Assembly (NCBI GenBank): GCA_017591395.1
Contig: WEDG01005159.1
Span: 1-64,000 of the forward strand
Source of the DNA: Schistocephalus solidus
Lineage: Eukaryota; Platyhelminthes; Cestoda; Diphyllobothriidea; Diphyllobothriidae
Reading direction: 5' to 3'
Length of the DNA: 64,000 bases
Part shown: piece by piece, positions 32,111 through 43,564 of the stretch
How the letters are laid out: every line of letters starts with the position of its first letter
Position numbering within the stretch: the stretch's first letter is position 1
Notes under the pieces: generated by a model
What the model was told of the DNA's origin: nothing
Databases searched by the model: none
What the model saw: the letters and a program-made list of their open reading frames with translations, nothing else
Position numbers and translations under genes: made by a program

Positions 32111-32194
32111 GAACCCGCCTCACAACACCCGAAGCACGGACGGAACATGCACCGCTCACGTCATATCCAACCACAGGTGGTGACCCACCCGACT

Positions 32195-32335
32195 TCTCAT
32201 CAATAGGTCGCGGGTTCAAGCCGCGGGTGGAGCACCACCTGGGGTTGGTATGACTGGCTGATGACGGCAAATGAGCCAGAAATGACCATCCCAGTCTCCC
32301 TTGGCGTTGCCGGTATTGTTCCTCTACTATAACTT
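32195..32335 (+). repeat. tRNA-derived SINE copy
   Basis: CTTCTCATCAATAGGTCGCGGGTTC..., GGAGCACCACCTGGGG, GACTGGCTGATGACGGCAAA and GACCATCCCAGTCTCCCTTG identify the family. The tail is truncated near GTTCCTC. Confidence 0.75.
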
Positions 32336-33220
32336 TCACTTAAAACTGCCACAAGCTAGCTTGAGTTGAACGAAAGCCAGCAACTCGGGAGTTCCCCAGA
32401 TTTCGGTGTCTTGACTAAATCTGAAGCATAACCTGCGTGGAGCTTAGCATCAGCTACTGACGATGCTCTGGAACTCTGAGACGGAAACTAGCTCACATAG
32501 TCTTCGGCAGGCCAAGTCGATATCCGGAGCTGTGGAAGATTTCGTAATTCAACTACATACACACCAAACTTCAGTGAGCTGATAAACATCCCATAAGACA
32601 TCGTTGGCAGACCAGTAGCGAATAGCGGTCAACGGGAGGCTTAAGAACCCCAGATGGACAAAGTCTGACTATCAGGCCGACTGCAAACTACCAAGAAAAT
32701 CGAAAAGGTGCTGATAATGGCAAGGATTTCAATGATGTTCCGCCTCGACGTAAGTAGCAACTCGGGTTTGAGGACCATGGAGCGTTGCTGAACACTGACA
32801 AGATAAGCCATGTGTCTAGAAAAAAATAACACAATTCGTAGCGTTATTTAAACGTGACGAATGTCACGCACCATCCCACAAGGCGTCAGTTGCCGTTCGG
32901 TACAACACTGGTGCGAAGGAGGGATGGATAGTGAAGTCCACCGTCGGTTCTGGGAGTTACATGGAAGTACCCCTAAGTCAAAGTGCGCCAGATAATCTTC
33001 GTCCGGCGGACAATAACTCGACCGGGTTTTCCAACGACTGTCGAATTATTCGAATGAAAATTGCACCGATATGAGCAGTTTCATAGTCAAAAAAGTATCT
33101 CTGTCAATTTATACAGTAAAAATAACTGGCTGCAAAAGAAACACTCAATTATAGTTTTCAATGTTGCTTATTGTAAAGTTAGCAGGAGAGGGAAAAGTCG
33201 AAAATGGACAAATGACTAAC
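32336..33220. other. Intron 1 sequence, nothing recognised
   Basis: Between the SINE and the first exon of the CCHCR1-like gene. No feature supported. Confidence 0.4.
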
Positions 33221-33438
33221 TGTTGCGAGTTGCGTAGATCAACGAGTGAGTCAAGTGTAATCGGCTTGGGAAGTGTAGTTGGTGGCGAACGAAATTCCAG
33301 ACGGGCCGCGAACTCCCCATTCGACAAGCTCGGGTTTCGGTTCTGGAAAATTGGATGACGAGCGGCATCGTCTGGAGTCTTTTTCGAAGGCCTCGCGAAC
33401 GCAGAGGGTGGAAGCAGAACCTCCTTAGCGTCATTCAT
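33221..33438 (-). CDS. CCHCR1: CCHCR1-like coiled-coil gene, first coding exon
   Basis: The frame opens with ATG at 33438 (MNDAKEVLLPPSAFARPSKK) and runs 72 codons plus two bases to a GTTAGT donor. That phase is exactly what exon 2 needs. The peptide is Pro/Ser/Arg-rich and not coiled (TPDDAARHPIFQNRNPSLSN, SPPTTLPKPITLDSLVDLRN), as expected of a disordered N-terminus ahead of coils. The assignment rests on strand, order, phase and composition, because this N-terminal part is not conserved enough to recognise. The six exons together give 453 codons; vertebrate CCHCR1 is longer (about 780 residues), so 3' and possibly internal exons are missing. Confidence 0.5.
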
Positions 33439-34229
33439 CCTTCAGAAAAGAGAATAAAGACGGAGAAGTAAATGTTGTGACAACCGGATGGCAAAAGCAT
33501 CAACATCACAATTATCCTCTGCTTCGCTAACTCATTACCAAATTTTTAGACCAAAGGAAGATCGTCTACCCTAACCAAACCGGTTTCAAATCTGATGAGA
33601 ATTTAAGCTGTGTCTTAAAGCCGCTGTTACGCTGATTCGGTTTTCTCTCATTCGCAGTAAGTCAATAACTTCATGTATGAGCTCGTTTATAAGTAACCTG
33701 ACAAAAAATTTTACTTAATAATGATGGCATCTTTAAGGAAAGTGCCGAAGGCATCCATGTGCGACAAACTTAAGTGAATATAGTTAATTTTAATGTATAG
33801 TAGGCTACATAAATATAAGATCGGAATCGATCGCAACCCGGAGTCTGAACTAGCCCGAGTGACAAGACTCAGGGCATGTACAATGAAGAAAATTAGATGA
33901 TGGCTACGAGTCAGCTGGCTCTTTGAAGGACGCTGGCGTGATAATCCGGTCATAAACTGGTTAGAAAATGTGTTGAATTCCCCATGGCCTCGGAATCTCA
34001 AAAAGTGTCCGGCTGAAGGACGCAAGAAAACCTATACTTACTGAATGATGCCAAGATCGATACATTAGGGAATATCGGTAGGGCAAAACCGTATAGTTCT
34101 TTTCTGAATTTCAACAGTTATCTTGTTGCCTTTCAAAAGTCTTTGGTGATGGGCCGAATATCAAAGAGAAAAGCCTTCTTCCCCTAGGTTTCACTCTTCT
34201 TCCATGAGTTCATTAGAAAAGATCACAGT
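33439..34229. other. Upstream region of the CCHCR1-like gene
   Basis: Presumed promoter and 5'UTR side of the minus-strand gene. No TATA box, CpG-rich block or exon can be singled out. Confidence 0.3.
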
Positions 34230-35060
34230 TCGACCGCCGTATTCCGACCAGGTCCACCGTGTACTTCACAGTACGGTGGCACAGGGACAGTGACTTGCTC
34301 GTGAATTAGTTTATTGTGATAGTAGACTTTAGAAGCAGATATCGCACTCTTTCTTCCCTCACCTTCTGAGCCCGGTGTCATGAAAGAGTTAAGAAAACCG
34401 CGGTCGAGATCGGGCACAGTGGTTGAAAGAGCTAAACAGCCCGACTACGCGTGCCACATACGACTGGTTCACTGCGCCCAATTCACACAACAGCTCGGCC
34501 AATGGACTTGCGGCCGAAAAAGGGAAGGTGGGGGCGTGAGGTTGATATTACTCGCTACGCACAACCTGACGTGTCTTAATCTATCACGGCACGCTAAAAC
34601 CGTGGTTTGGTAGGTTGCCAAACGGCGATTCAAATCAGACCTCACAGACAGTTCCAAGCGCTTATGCGGAGTGGTTAAATGGTAGACTGAGAGCCAGGCT
34701 ACAATGCATTTTTATTAGTGTATAGATTCAAACAAGCCAGCTGCTTTTGCTTGAAAACCTGGTATGCTTTGTTTGCGGTTAGCTCGTGCGTGGCACGCGC
34801 AGATAGGCTGTTTAGCTCTGTCGGCCACCACACCCAATCGGACAGTGGACTGATGCCTCAGTGCATATTCCTCACCATACACAATCTGACGCACCCGAAT
34901 CCATTACAGTGTGCTACACGCCGTACCTTGAAAAGTTGCAAACTGACGCGATAATTCAGTCCTCCTCTCAGTGCGGTATCCGGCCGCAATAGCCCTCTCG
35001 ATTGGGATCCAAACCACCACTTTGCTGTTCTTTCGTGGCACACAGGGTGCATAGATTAGG
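34230..35060 (+). repeat. Copy of the a/b repeat family with leader
   Basis: The leader (GGTCCACCGTGTACTTCACA, GTGACTTGCTCGTGAATTAG) is followed by CTGAGCCCGGTGTCATG (34368). Then come an a-unit-like part ending near a CACGG...CCGTGG hairpin (34585) and TTGCCAAACGG, and a b-like part (GACTGAGAGCCAGGCTACAATG, 34686). It shows the family in long form, about 800 bp. Confidence 0.5.
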
Positions 35061-36186
35061 GAACACGAGGGCACCCCTTTGAAGTAAAAGTATCAAGTCA
35101 GCAAACGTATGCGCTGCTCCTGGCAAACGACCGACTTATGCACATCCTAAGCTCTCTCATACGCACTTGAAAAAGCTAATACAGACCTATCCAGTATCAC
35201 CAACAAACTTATTATTTTACTACCTAAGGCGGTGATCCAGGAGGATGAGGAGATCCTCGCTACTGTACAGTTTCACTGATTATCAATAATTTGTGAAGCC
35301 TGGGAGAAGCATATGCTGTCTCTAAGCCGTCAGTGTCAGTTACAGGGCTCTTTTCGGCGGCAGCAGTGGCCGGCGTGTGAAGGAATCGCAAGGAGAGACA
35401 CTCAGCAGGATAATGTGATGAGCAGAACATAAAAAAGCGTTAGTGTGACGAATGAAAACAGCAGTGCAGAGGCGAAAATTCAGAAACATGCCCGCAGTGT
35501 CAGATAGGTTTAACAGATAAATAAAGCCCAATTTTCGGCTCTACATGATCTTTTAGAAATAAATCCCCTCGTGCTCACGGCTAAAGTCTTGATCGTGCGA
35601 AAATTTTAAAGACTGCGACAGACCTTATAAGCAAGACCACATAAATAGGAGGTAAACATCAAGAGGGCTATATTCAGGGGTGGCTAGTCAGTCTCCGGTC
35701 GTTGTCCGCGCAAAAAACTTCAAACTTGATTCATTCGGAACAGGCGGGCAGTGAGAGACCACTGTTGACTGTTTGAAAGTGCAGATAAGCGACAACCAGT
35801 TTACCGTTCTCGCAGCGAACTCAGATACATAAGGTGTGCATAAAATGTGTCAAACACTGCTTGGTAGATTGTAGACATTTCAACAGATCCACCCAAGCTG
35901 AAGCTAGCGGCCACTCAAAGGGGTGCAATCGAAGACAACTAAAGTGTGAACACGCAAAACACAAAGCGAAAAAAAATTAATAAAAAACTAGGACTGTATT
36001 TATCTCTAAGAAGAAGCAAGTAGCGTGTATAAAATGCATATAAAAATGGCAATGTACAAAGGGAGGCAAACGGAGCGATGACGTGGATAACCAATTAAGT
36101 CCAGTCTGAATACGGGGAGACAGTGATACCGGGTGATACGGAGGAGCGTGTTCGCTTTAGAGGCCAGCCAATGGAAAGAGTCTGGC
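35061..36186. other. Region between MRM1 and the CCHCR1-like gene
   Basis: Should contain the 3'UTR of the MRM1-like gene, with AATAAA-like words on the minus strand, but no specific poly(A) site can be defended. No other feature seen. Confidence 0.35.
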
Positions 36187-36462
36187 TCAACTAGCTAATT
36201 CGTCAGTAGGAGAACGACGCATGATTTTCAGGGTGTAGAGGAGGATGCCTGTCGCAACGGCCACGTTGAGTGAAGTGGGGAGAGGGGAGGTTGAAGAGTT
36301 AACAAAGCCGGTACACGCCGAGGCCTCGTCAACGACACCTGGAATGCGGACAATGAGGTTGCAGGCACTGAGGACCTCCGGAGAGAGGCCCTTGGTTTCT
36401 GAGCCAAGAGCCAATATAAGAGGTCGGGGTGGGTCCCTAGATCCACCAGCAGGAGCACCGAC
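36187..36462 (-). CDS. MRM1: rRNA 2'-O-methyltransferase, exon 2 (C-terminal part)
   Basis: The exon begins in phase 0 after an acceptor ending TTGATCAAG and ends at TGA (36189-36187). It encodes residues 250-340: VGAPAGGSRDPPRPL, then SpoU motif 2 (ILALGSETKGLSPEV, about 265-279), then motif 3 (LIVRIPG, about 285-291, and SLNVAVATGILLYTL, about 313-327). In the SPOUT fold these two motifs build the knot that binds S-adenosylmethionine. Joined to exon 1 the protein is 340 residues, close to the human MRM1 length of about 350. Confidence 0.88.
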   Translation of the reverse strand, partial: VGAPAGGSRDPPRPLILALGSETKGLSPEVLSACNLIVRIPGVVDEASACTGFVNSSTSPLPTSLNVAVATGILLYTLKIMRRSPTDELAS

Positions 36463-39258
36463 CTTGATCAAAAAGATTAAAAAAGTACTGTCAATGAAAA
36501 AAATTACAGACTTGTAAGTGATGAAAATGCAAATAGCGCAGGCTAGAACGCCCGATGCGGGATACACAGATTGGGCGCGGCTCAGGTGACTTGCTTGTGA
36601 ATTAGTTTATATTGAGGTAGATTTGCGAGCACCTACCGCACTCTCCCTTCTGTTACCCTTCTGGCTCCGATGGCAAGATAATATAATGACGCCCGGAAAT
36701 TGGCGCGGGCGCAGTGGCTGATAGAGCTAAAAAAATCCATTCACGCGTTTCCCACACGACCTGGTCCCAGTGATATGTATTAGACGACTCTTAGTTCACA
36801 TACGTGAGAAAAAGGGCTAAGTGAGAAGCGGCCAGTGCACCTGACTCCGAGGACCGACATATCCCGCCAGTTGGCAGTCTTCCAAGCCAGGATGTTTAGA
36901 ACCTTTTGACAGATTCACGCGCGTCAGATGTAGTACAATGCAAAATGCGCTGATTTTTCGTTGGCGATGGATTTCCCAGTGTTGACCCCGCTTGCAAGCA
37001 ACAGACGAATTATCTGACCGGGTAAAAGTTCAGGAAATACCTTACATACATGCATTTCAGACTGCTGAGAGTTTTATTAGGGTAGAGAACCAAATTCGGA
37101 TGATCTAGGAGGTGGTCGGAAAACCAATGTAATTACTGTGTTTACTAACGGGATGTTTATACAATTCGGTAGGCATCACCATCGCCAGCTACATAGCTGA
37201 AGAAAAGAAAGAACAAACCTCAATTTTTGAACAAACATTGATGCTCTGAGAATAAAAAGATTGAGAGTAGACTGGGTGCCCGGGAAATGCGGAAACATTT
37301 TGGATTGTTAATCACCCAGACACCCAGCTGTTGTAGCTATTCATTTCTCCATGATCACGCGAACCTCATTTGTGGCTCAACAAGGCTCTGCGGCACGCAT
37401 CGGTCCCACCCGGCAACACTTGCGACCAGCATGCGAAACGAGAGAGCAGTTGGCTGCCGAGAAATTCCACTCGCTGGAGTGCATGTGGTCTAGTGCAGTC
37501 AATAAGCAGGTCTCAGGACATATAAGCGGATGTCTTGTGTCAGGTCAGTCATTGCGCACAGATTCCACTCTAGCGTGGTGTAAGGTGGGTGCGCGAGGAG
37601 AGCTTGGGGTAGAGGTTGAGTAATTTTCCTTTAATGCTCAATAATTGTTGTTATCCTTTTGGTCAAACTAAACATTTTCAGAGGCTGAATGAGTGAGCAC
37701 ATCTCGGAAAAATTCCAGATCAGAATGTGTCAACACCTCTTCTATTACACATAAGCACATAAATGGGCTTGCGGCGTTGATGCGCAAGTAGCATAGTCCA
37801 AAATGAACCTATAGGTGTGTTTATTATTAGATTTCAACGCGGATAACTTTATTTAGCTAAACTAATCACTGCATTGGTACCGATCGTAGTCGAATATAAG
37901 ACGAATAGTAAATTTTCACATCTTAACACACCTACTTTGGCTCCAATGTAGATTCTCGATACAATTCACAACTTCAAGCGCGCAAAGTCATAGTAGGTGA
38001 CGCAATAATTTGTCCACTATCTTTCAGTGCCTAGGTAGATTAAATCAAAGCGAAGAAAGCCGAAATCCGCCACCTCTGTGCCACTGCAGTTTGGGGCGTT
38101 CCTTGTCTAAAAGAGGTCTGAAGCAGTAGATGCCCTGACAAAGGGAACAGAAGCGAAGGTTTGAGGCTGAGATGTGATTAAATAAGTAAGGTAACTAGGT
38201 TGTTGACAGAAATAAAAGCCTGTGTATCAGAATTTTTGCACTGTTTCGTCGGCAGAAATGAATACCCTTAAAGAAGAAGGGACATTACTAATGGATTATA
38301 ACCTATCCTTAACTATCCTTTTAAGTTGGTAGACGAGTATTTTGGACTTCGATTGCGAACGGGAGATCGGCATGCCGGTTGGTTTAGATAAAAATGCGGT
38401 TTCAGAGGATAAACGCTTGCAATAATTTTGTCTTCTTTTTAACAAACAACTCATACTAGCTAAAAGTCGGCGACTTATCGATTATGAGCTTAATGTCAAA
38501 ATTGTGTACCTGATTATTCAGATTCGCTACAGAAAAACCCTAAGGTGCTTAAGGCTGAAATTGAGCTGTTGGCTCTGGTATTCGGCTAAGCCCATTTCTC
38601 TTCAATGTAGTTAATTTGGATATGGCAAAAAATTCCCATTACGAAAAAACATCCCAATGATCGAATAAAGTACAGAGAAGAACATAATCGGTACGACCTT
38701 CTATATTTAGACTTATAGCTTTCCGGTTATCTGCAGGGAATACAAAGATTAAGAGACCAAACTACAATTTTAGCAGCATATCTTGCGTCCTTAGCTAAAA
38801 ATTCGATATTTTTCGACCAGAAATCCTTTCCAGTGTTATTTGTAAGCATCAGAAAGTCTCACATCAACTTCATTTGGCTAAAGGTCTGCTGCGACTAAGG
38901 AGCGAGACAGGAGCTTTAGTCGAACCGCCGTACAGTTAATTAAGTTATGATTGAGTAGAACCGTGAGTGGCTTGTCAGAAGAGACAACAAAAACTTTACT
39001 TTCCATTCGATAAAACAATTAATAATCTTAAGGTAAATGAAACAGCTCAATTTCGGTAGTATTCAAGCAAGCAATGGTATAAAAAACACTGGAACATAGC
39101 CTAAACATTAAACTTGGTGCATGAATTCACTGAAGCTGAGCTAAAGAAGAAAAAATAGAAACAGTTTTAAAATAACGCCGACAAAAAAGAATATGACTTG
39201 CGCGAAAGTGTCTTACGCACATTTTCCGATTTAAAAACGACTTCTATGAAAAACTTAC
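36463..39258 (-). other. Intron of the MRM1-like gene
   Basis: A 2.8-kb phase-0 intron with a GTAAGT donor (39258-39253) and an AG acceptor (36464-36463). It separates SpoU motif 1 from motifs 2 and 3. A copy of the a/b repeat family lies near 36580-36930; the rest (36931-39250) shows no recognisable element. Confidence 0.85.
36580..36930 (+). repeat. Diverged a/b repeat family copy in MRM1 intron
   Basis: GGTGACTTGCTTGTGAATTAG (36588), CACCTACCGCACTCTCCC (36631) and GTGGCTGATAGAGCTAAA (36712) match the copy at 34230. Confidence 0.5.
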
Positions 39259-40005
39259 TAAACGCGGTCGCACTAATTCCAAATCGAGTGCGGGACGGTG
39301 TCGAAAGTCCTCTTTAAATGGATCCTGACTTTTCCCAGCAGTGCCAACAACGAGAAATCCCTTCTGTGACAAGGTCTTCAAAGATTGGCCGATGTGCGGC
39401 ACACGGTAAAATCGTAGTGATTCCATTGCACCAGCACTCAATTTGCTGATTAGGGGAGATGGCATCGCCGAAGCTTGGGCAGATATCAAGACTGACGGAA
39501 TACCAAAGAAGACAGCCGATCTGAAAATGCTGCCCAAGTTCATGACGTCTTGGAGTTGATCCAGAAGCAGAATAATACCAGAGGAACCGCAGCAACTGAA
39601 AGATGTGGGCCGCGGAAAAGAACAGTGCAGGAAGTGCAAGATTTGTGGAAGAGGTTCAGATGGTAGAGCGGCCGTTGGCATCGGGGAGCATTCAACAACA
39701 ACGCCTTGATTTAAACGTCCGTTGGTAGCCGCAGTAAGGAATTCAAGGGGAACTCCCATTATCGATAAGCACTTTTGTGAAGCTAAGTTAATAACTTCAG
39801 CCAACCAAACATTTTTTGATGCCAGTTCCGTAATTGGAGTTTGCAGGAAAGACTCTTTAACATATAGTTTGGTGAATGTTCGTTGATTAACTTTCAAAGC
39901 TCCAAGTATGGGTTGAATTCCATATAACACTTCGGACTTGGATTGGCATCGTTTTCTTAGATTGCTTAGTTCCAATTTGAGGTCCTTTGATAAATCAGCC
40001 TCCAT
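39259..40005 (-). CDS. MRM1: rRNA 2'-O-methyltransferase, exon 1 (SpoU family)
   Basis: The frame starts with ATG at 40005 and ends at a GTAAGT donor after Leu249. Residues 28-36 (YGIQPILGA) begin the substrate-binding domain typical of SpoU enzymes. Residues 147-164 (LLDQLQDVMNLGSIFRSA) are motif 1, with the Asn and Arg expected in the RNA-methylating knot. Motifs 2 and 3 are in exon 2. MRM1 transfers a methyl group to a ribose 2'-OH in the mitochondrial large-subunit rRNA. No classical mitochondrial presequence is evident. The frame is open a little upstream of the ATG, and an AG there (CTCCTCAG) would allow an extra 5' exon carrying one. Neighbours are unrelated genes. Confidence 0.9.
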
Positions 40006-41374
40006 GGAAAACCTGACTACTGAGGAGAGGCAAACTTTATGGAAGGTTTTAGCAACTCCGAAGGAACGCGCAGCGTTCCGTGCCTTAATTTAGTCTAAAA
40101 GAAGAAGACGCATACATACATTTTCCCGAAAGGTAAAATACACAAGAAAGCCTGGTGACCAAATTATATTTAATATCAAACGCAATGTGAGGTCTTAGAG
40201 AGGAGGGACCACAACCACTAATTCTGAAAAAAATAAACTGCATAAACTGCCGTCTGATTAAATCAGGGAGTTGGTTGAGTAACAGATTTCTTCGTCTACC
40301 ACCCGTACTCGTTTGGGGTGAGACGAACGATTTTCGAAGATAATTAGCATTTATATGTCATCCTAAAAACATTATAATGTAGAAATCACTCCTGTTTCAG
40401 CGCCAGAGAAAAACATTTCCAGTGATCGAGCAATGGGTGTTACAGGGTACTGTAACGCCACACAACACAAGAGAAGGAGCGAGTCTGAGGAACATTTTCA
40501 GACATGGTGTTATACAGCACGGTATTAATCGTGTCAGTCAGGACTGAAATGGGTCTGCGATTATTTAAATTTTCACTATAGTAATCCCGATACATGAGGA
40601 TCGGATTAAGAAAAATTGCTTGAAATCTGTAAATATAATAATGATTCTGCCATATCACGCTTATCCCATCAGCTGAATTTAGGTTACTTATCAAAGCTAA
40701 CACGTTACAAATAACTCATAAAAATAAGTTGCTTAGAAGCCACATTATAACAATTATAAAATTACTATATATATTTAATTCGTATGCCAGTATATCAGAA
40801 CGAAAATATCGGGGAGCAGCACTGTCGACAGGGATTTAAAAATGTGATAGCATAATTAACCGCCATCACTAATCTTGCCTCGAAAAGATTGCGAATACCA
40901 AAACAATCATAACAAATATTGTAAACGCGCACGAGAACCATGTGTGTAGATTAAGGCTAATCCTTTTGGCAAGCGGTAACTATTGCCATCAAGGTCAGGC
41001 TTACTGATGGTAAACATCCTCAAGGTATTCAAGGCAAATAAACGAGATTTAGTATAGCATTAATAAAAATTATGATTAAAGCACTCAGGCTACACACTTT
41101 ACCTTGCTGAAGCAAAAAACGATTGATTTTTACCCTACTTATACAACAAAAAGGTCTCTGCTTACCGCCTTGATTTCACAATTCACCCCTGGAATGACTG
41201 TGCACTCCGCGTGACCTCAAAAATTTCACTGCCTGAACTTCCTCATTGTGCAAACCAACCAAATAAATACAGGCTCAATGAAAAAGATGAAGAATTCTAC
41301 TAGCTGTCTGGACTAGATAATTGGCTACACAACGGTTATTTAAACAGCAGAACAGATGCAAAGTGCGTTGTCTG
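40006..41374. other. Upstream flank of the MRM1-like gene
   Basis: AT-rich, with short ORFs lacking domains. It presumably contains the MRM1 promoter on the minus strand. No repeat recognised until the LINE 5'UTR fragment at 41375. Confidence 0.35.
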
Positions 41375-41715
41375 CGTTGTTTGAAATTGGTTTCGAATAT
41401 CAAGTACCTCGAGCCTACAAGTTTTAAGTCTCTTCCTCAGTGTAGAAGACACGGTGTTGGAAAATCTATTAAAGAATTGTCTTTATATTCCTCTGAGTTT
41501 GTAAATTGCAACTTGGACCCTCGATCTTTGCTGCTTTCTGAAACTCACGCCGACTGCGATCCCTGCATCTGCTCTCAATCGCGGAAGGGACTCAAACCAA
41601 AGGCTGAGTCCTTATATTTTCAAATTCTTATTGTTGAAAACTCAGCTGACTCTCTATTAATTTTGTGGCAATTATAACATGCAAAACTCAAGTAACATAA
41701 GTTTATTGTCACATA
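41375..41715 (+). repeat. Solitary 5'UTR of the family C LINE, inverted
   Basis: About 340 bp almost identical to the 5' end of the full-length family C LINE (47147 down to about 46805 on the minus strand), but in the opposite orientation and without any coding sequence behind it. It begins GCGTTGTTTGAAATTGG like the full element and stops just after AAGTTTATTGTCACA. LINE fragments normally keep the 3' end, so a 5'-end-only copy is unusual. Confidence 0.8.
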
Positions 41716-41789
41716 ATATCGCTTAAACCTCCCAGGTGAATGTTCCAATTGATATTTTATCTTCCAGTAAGGACGTCTTACTAGTTATA

Positions 41790-42371
41790 ATTCAGTATAC
41801 ATTTTTCAACACCGGCCGGATAAATGTTCCAAACACGCGCCCAAAAAGCTCCCCATAAAAATTAACGAAGGAGCTCCTGATTGCGCCTAAGATACACATA
41901 GCTTTCTTTGCTATATTTGCACAGTGCGACGATGGTTTGAGAGTGGGTGTTATCCATATACCCAAGTCCTTTAGAATATTGGCCTCCTGGAGTTGGTGAC
42001 CACTGATGAAGTACTGATATTAAAACTATCATCCTTCTGGAACTAGACCGCAGTCAGATTATTTGGTATTTGTTAAAATTAAGGTTCAGCAGCCACTCAT
42101 CACACCATTTTTGCAAGCGATCGAAGTTTTGTTGTAATTTCTGCGCATCCTCCGGTTTTTCAATCGAGTTCCATAACTTCAGATCGTCAGCGAACATTAC
42201 CTTCTCGCATGCCAGGCAATCAAGGCAGTCGTTTACGTATATCAGAAACAAAATTAAACCCAGAACGCTGCCCTGTGAAACTCCACTGTGAACGGTTTCC
42301 CAGTGAGATTTGGCCTCTTCAATTCAAACACGCTGGCGCCTGTCTGTGAGAAAGTCAGCCAACCATTTGAG
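41790..42371 (-). mobile_element. Family B LINE, 3' segment (RT motif C region)
   Basis: The minus strand reads FLIYVNDCLDCLACEKVMFA then DDLKLWNSIEKPEDAQKLQQ and DRLQKWCDEWLLNLNFNKY, i.e. motif C (MFADDLKLW) and the thumb of a CR1-like reverse transcriptase. Just before it, out of frame, is motif B (C-terminal part of VPQGSVLG-type sequence). It continues the family B frame interrupted at 47148 by the full-length family C insertion. Confidence 0.75.
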
Positions 42372-42724
42372 TAGGTTTCAGTCACACCCATTTATTTATT
42401 TATTTATTGCCAGTTTACAGGCAAGGTCAAAAGGGATATATACAGTAGGGGGTCCAGCTGACAGTGAAAAAAAACTCCTGATCGTTCTTTAAAGTATTTT
42501 CAGGAGAAAAAACTGCAGCTTGTTGAACAGATTAAAGTTTAGGACAGGGAAGTGTTGACACAGGTGCACAGTGTAGTACTTCTCCTTTCGGTGTTGTGGA
42601 TCTGGTCTTCTGTACTAGCAGCAAGTATGCCGGCGAGCGGCTGCTAGCTGTAGACTGAGGAATAACCCGATTACGGACTGCAGAGCCAGCAATATTGCCT
42701 TCAGCATGAAGTCCGGCATAGGAT

Positions 42725-43456
42725 TCAGAGTCCGTGGACGCCATCAGAACGGAAAAGAGCTTCCAGAGAATCAGCACCCAAAATTCGCGGAAGGTGTCCT
42801 GAATGTAGAAAACTAGTGACAGCTCTCGTAAACAAAGGATAGTTTTGCTGAATTTTAATACTTCTGGGTAGTTTATTCCAGATTGCTATAGCGTTTACCG
42901 AAAAAAACTGACGGTATTTAACGGTGCGTGCCAAAGGAAGAAATAAGAATACATCTCTATGATTGGTGCGCCGACAGTGGTCGAGCTGCCTCAGGGATGT
43001 AAGGGGGTTAAAGGTAAAACCGTTTAAAAGCTTGAACAGTAAAAATAGTCCCTTCTGTAATCTACGAAGCCACAACGGGTCGAGGCTTGTAAGCTCACAG
43101 CGTTGTTGGTAGGACAGGTTTCTGTGCTCTGAAGTAATAACTCTTTTAGTAAAGAAGTGCTGGACTGATTCTATCTTCCTCCGTTCACTCGCGTGCAGAA
43201 GGCTAAATAGAAACGAGCAGTATTCCAGACTAGGTCTGACATACATTTTATAAAGGCTGGTCCTAATATTGAGGGTTTTAAAATTTCTGAGAATAAACCC
43301 AGTGGTTTGGCGTGCTTTAGAGACAATCAGGGCGCAGTGCTCTGACAGATTAAGACTACTAGAATATGATATGCCCAGATCCGTTATAAACCCGGGCACA
43401 TTTAAGTCATGACCGTCTATGCTTAGATGAGGCTGATGGTTGTCACAACTAACCAT
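42725..43456 (-). pseudogene. Family C LINE ORF2 C-terminal domain
   Basis: Begins in the thumb (MVSCDNHQPHLSIDGHDLNV) and includes LGISYSSSLNLSEHCALIVS, KARQTTGFILRNFKTLNI, KMYVRPSLEYCSFLFS, ESVQHFFTKRV, VFLFLPLARTVKYRQFFSVN and IWNKLPRSIKI. It is the post-RT domain of CR1/Jockey-type elements. The same segment is the part retained in the truncated copies at 48205-48783 and 52603-53703. Confidence 0.85.
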
Positions 43457-43564
43457 AACGGAGCATTTGTGCCAAGAGAGCGAAAGGCGCCATGTGCGAC
43501 ACCACTGAGCGAAGGCTTGAAGATCCTTTTTAAGAGCTCAAGCACAATGTGGCGATCGACCGGT

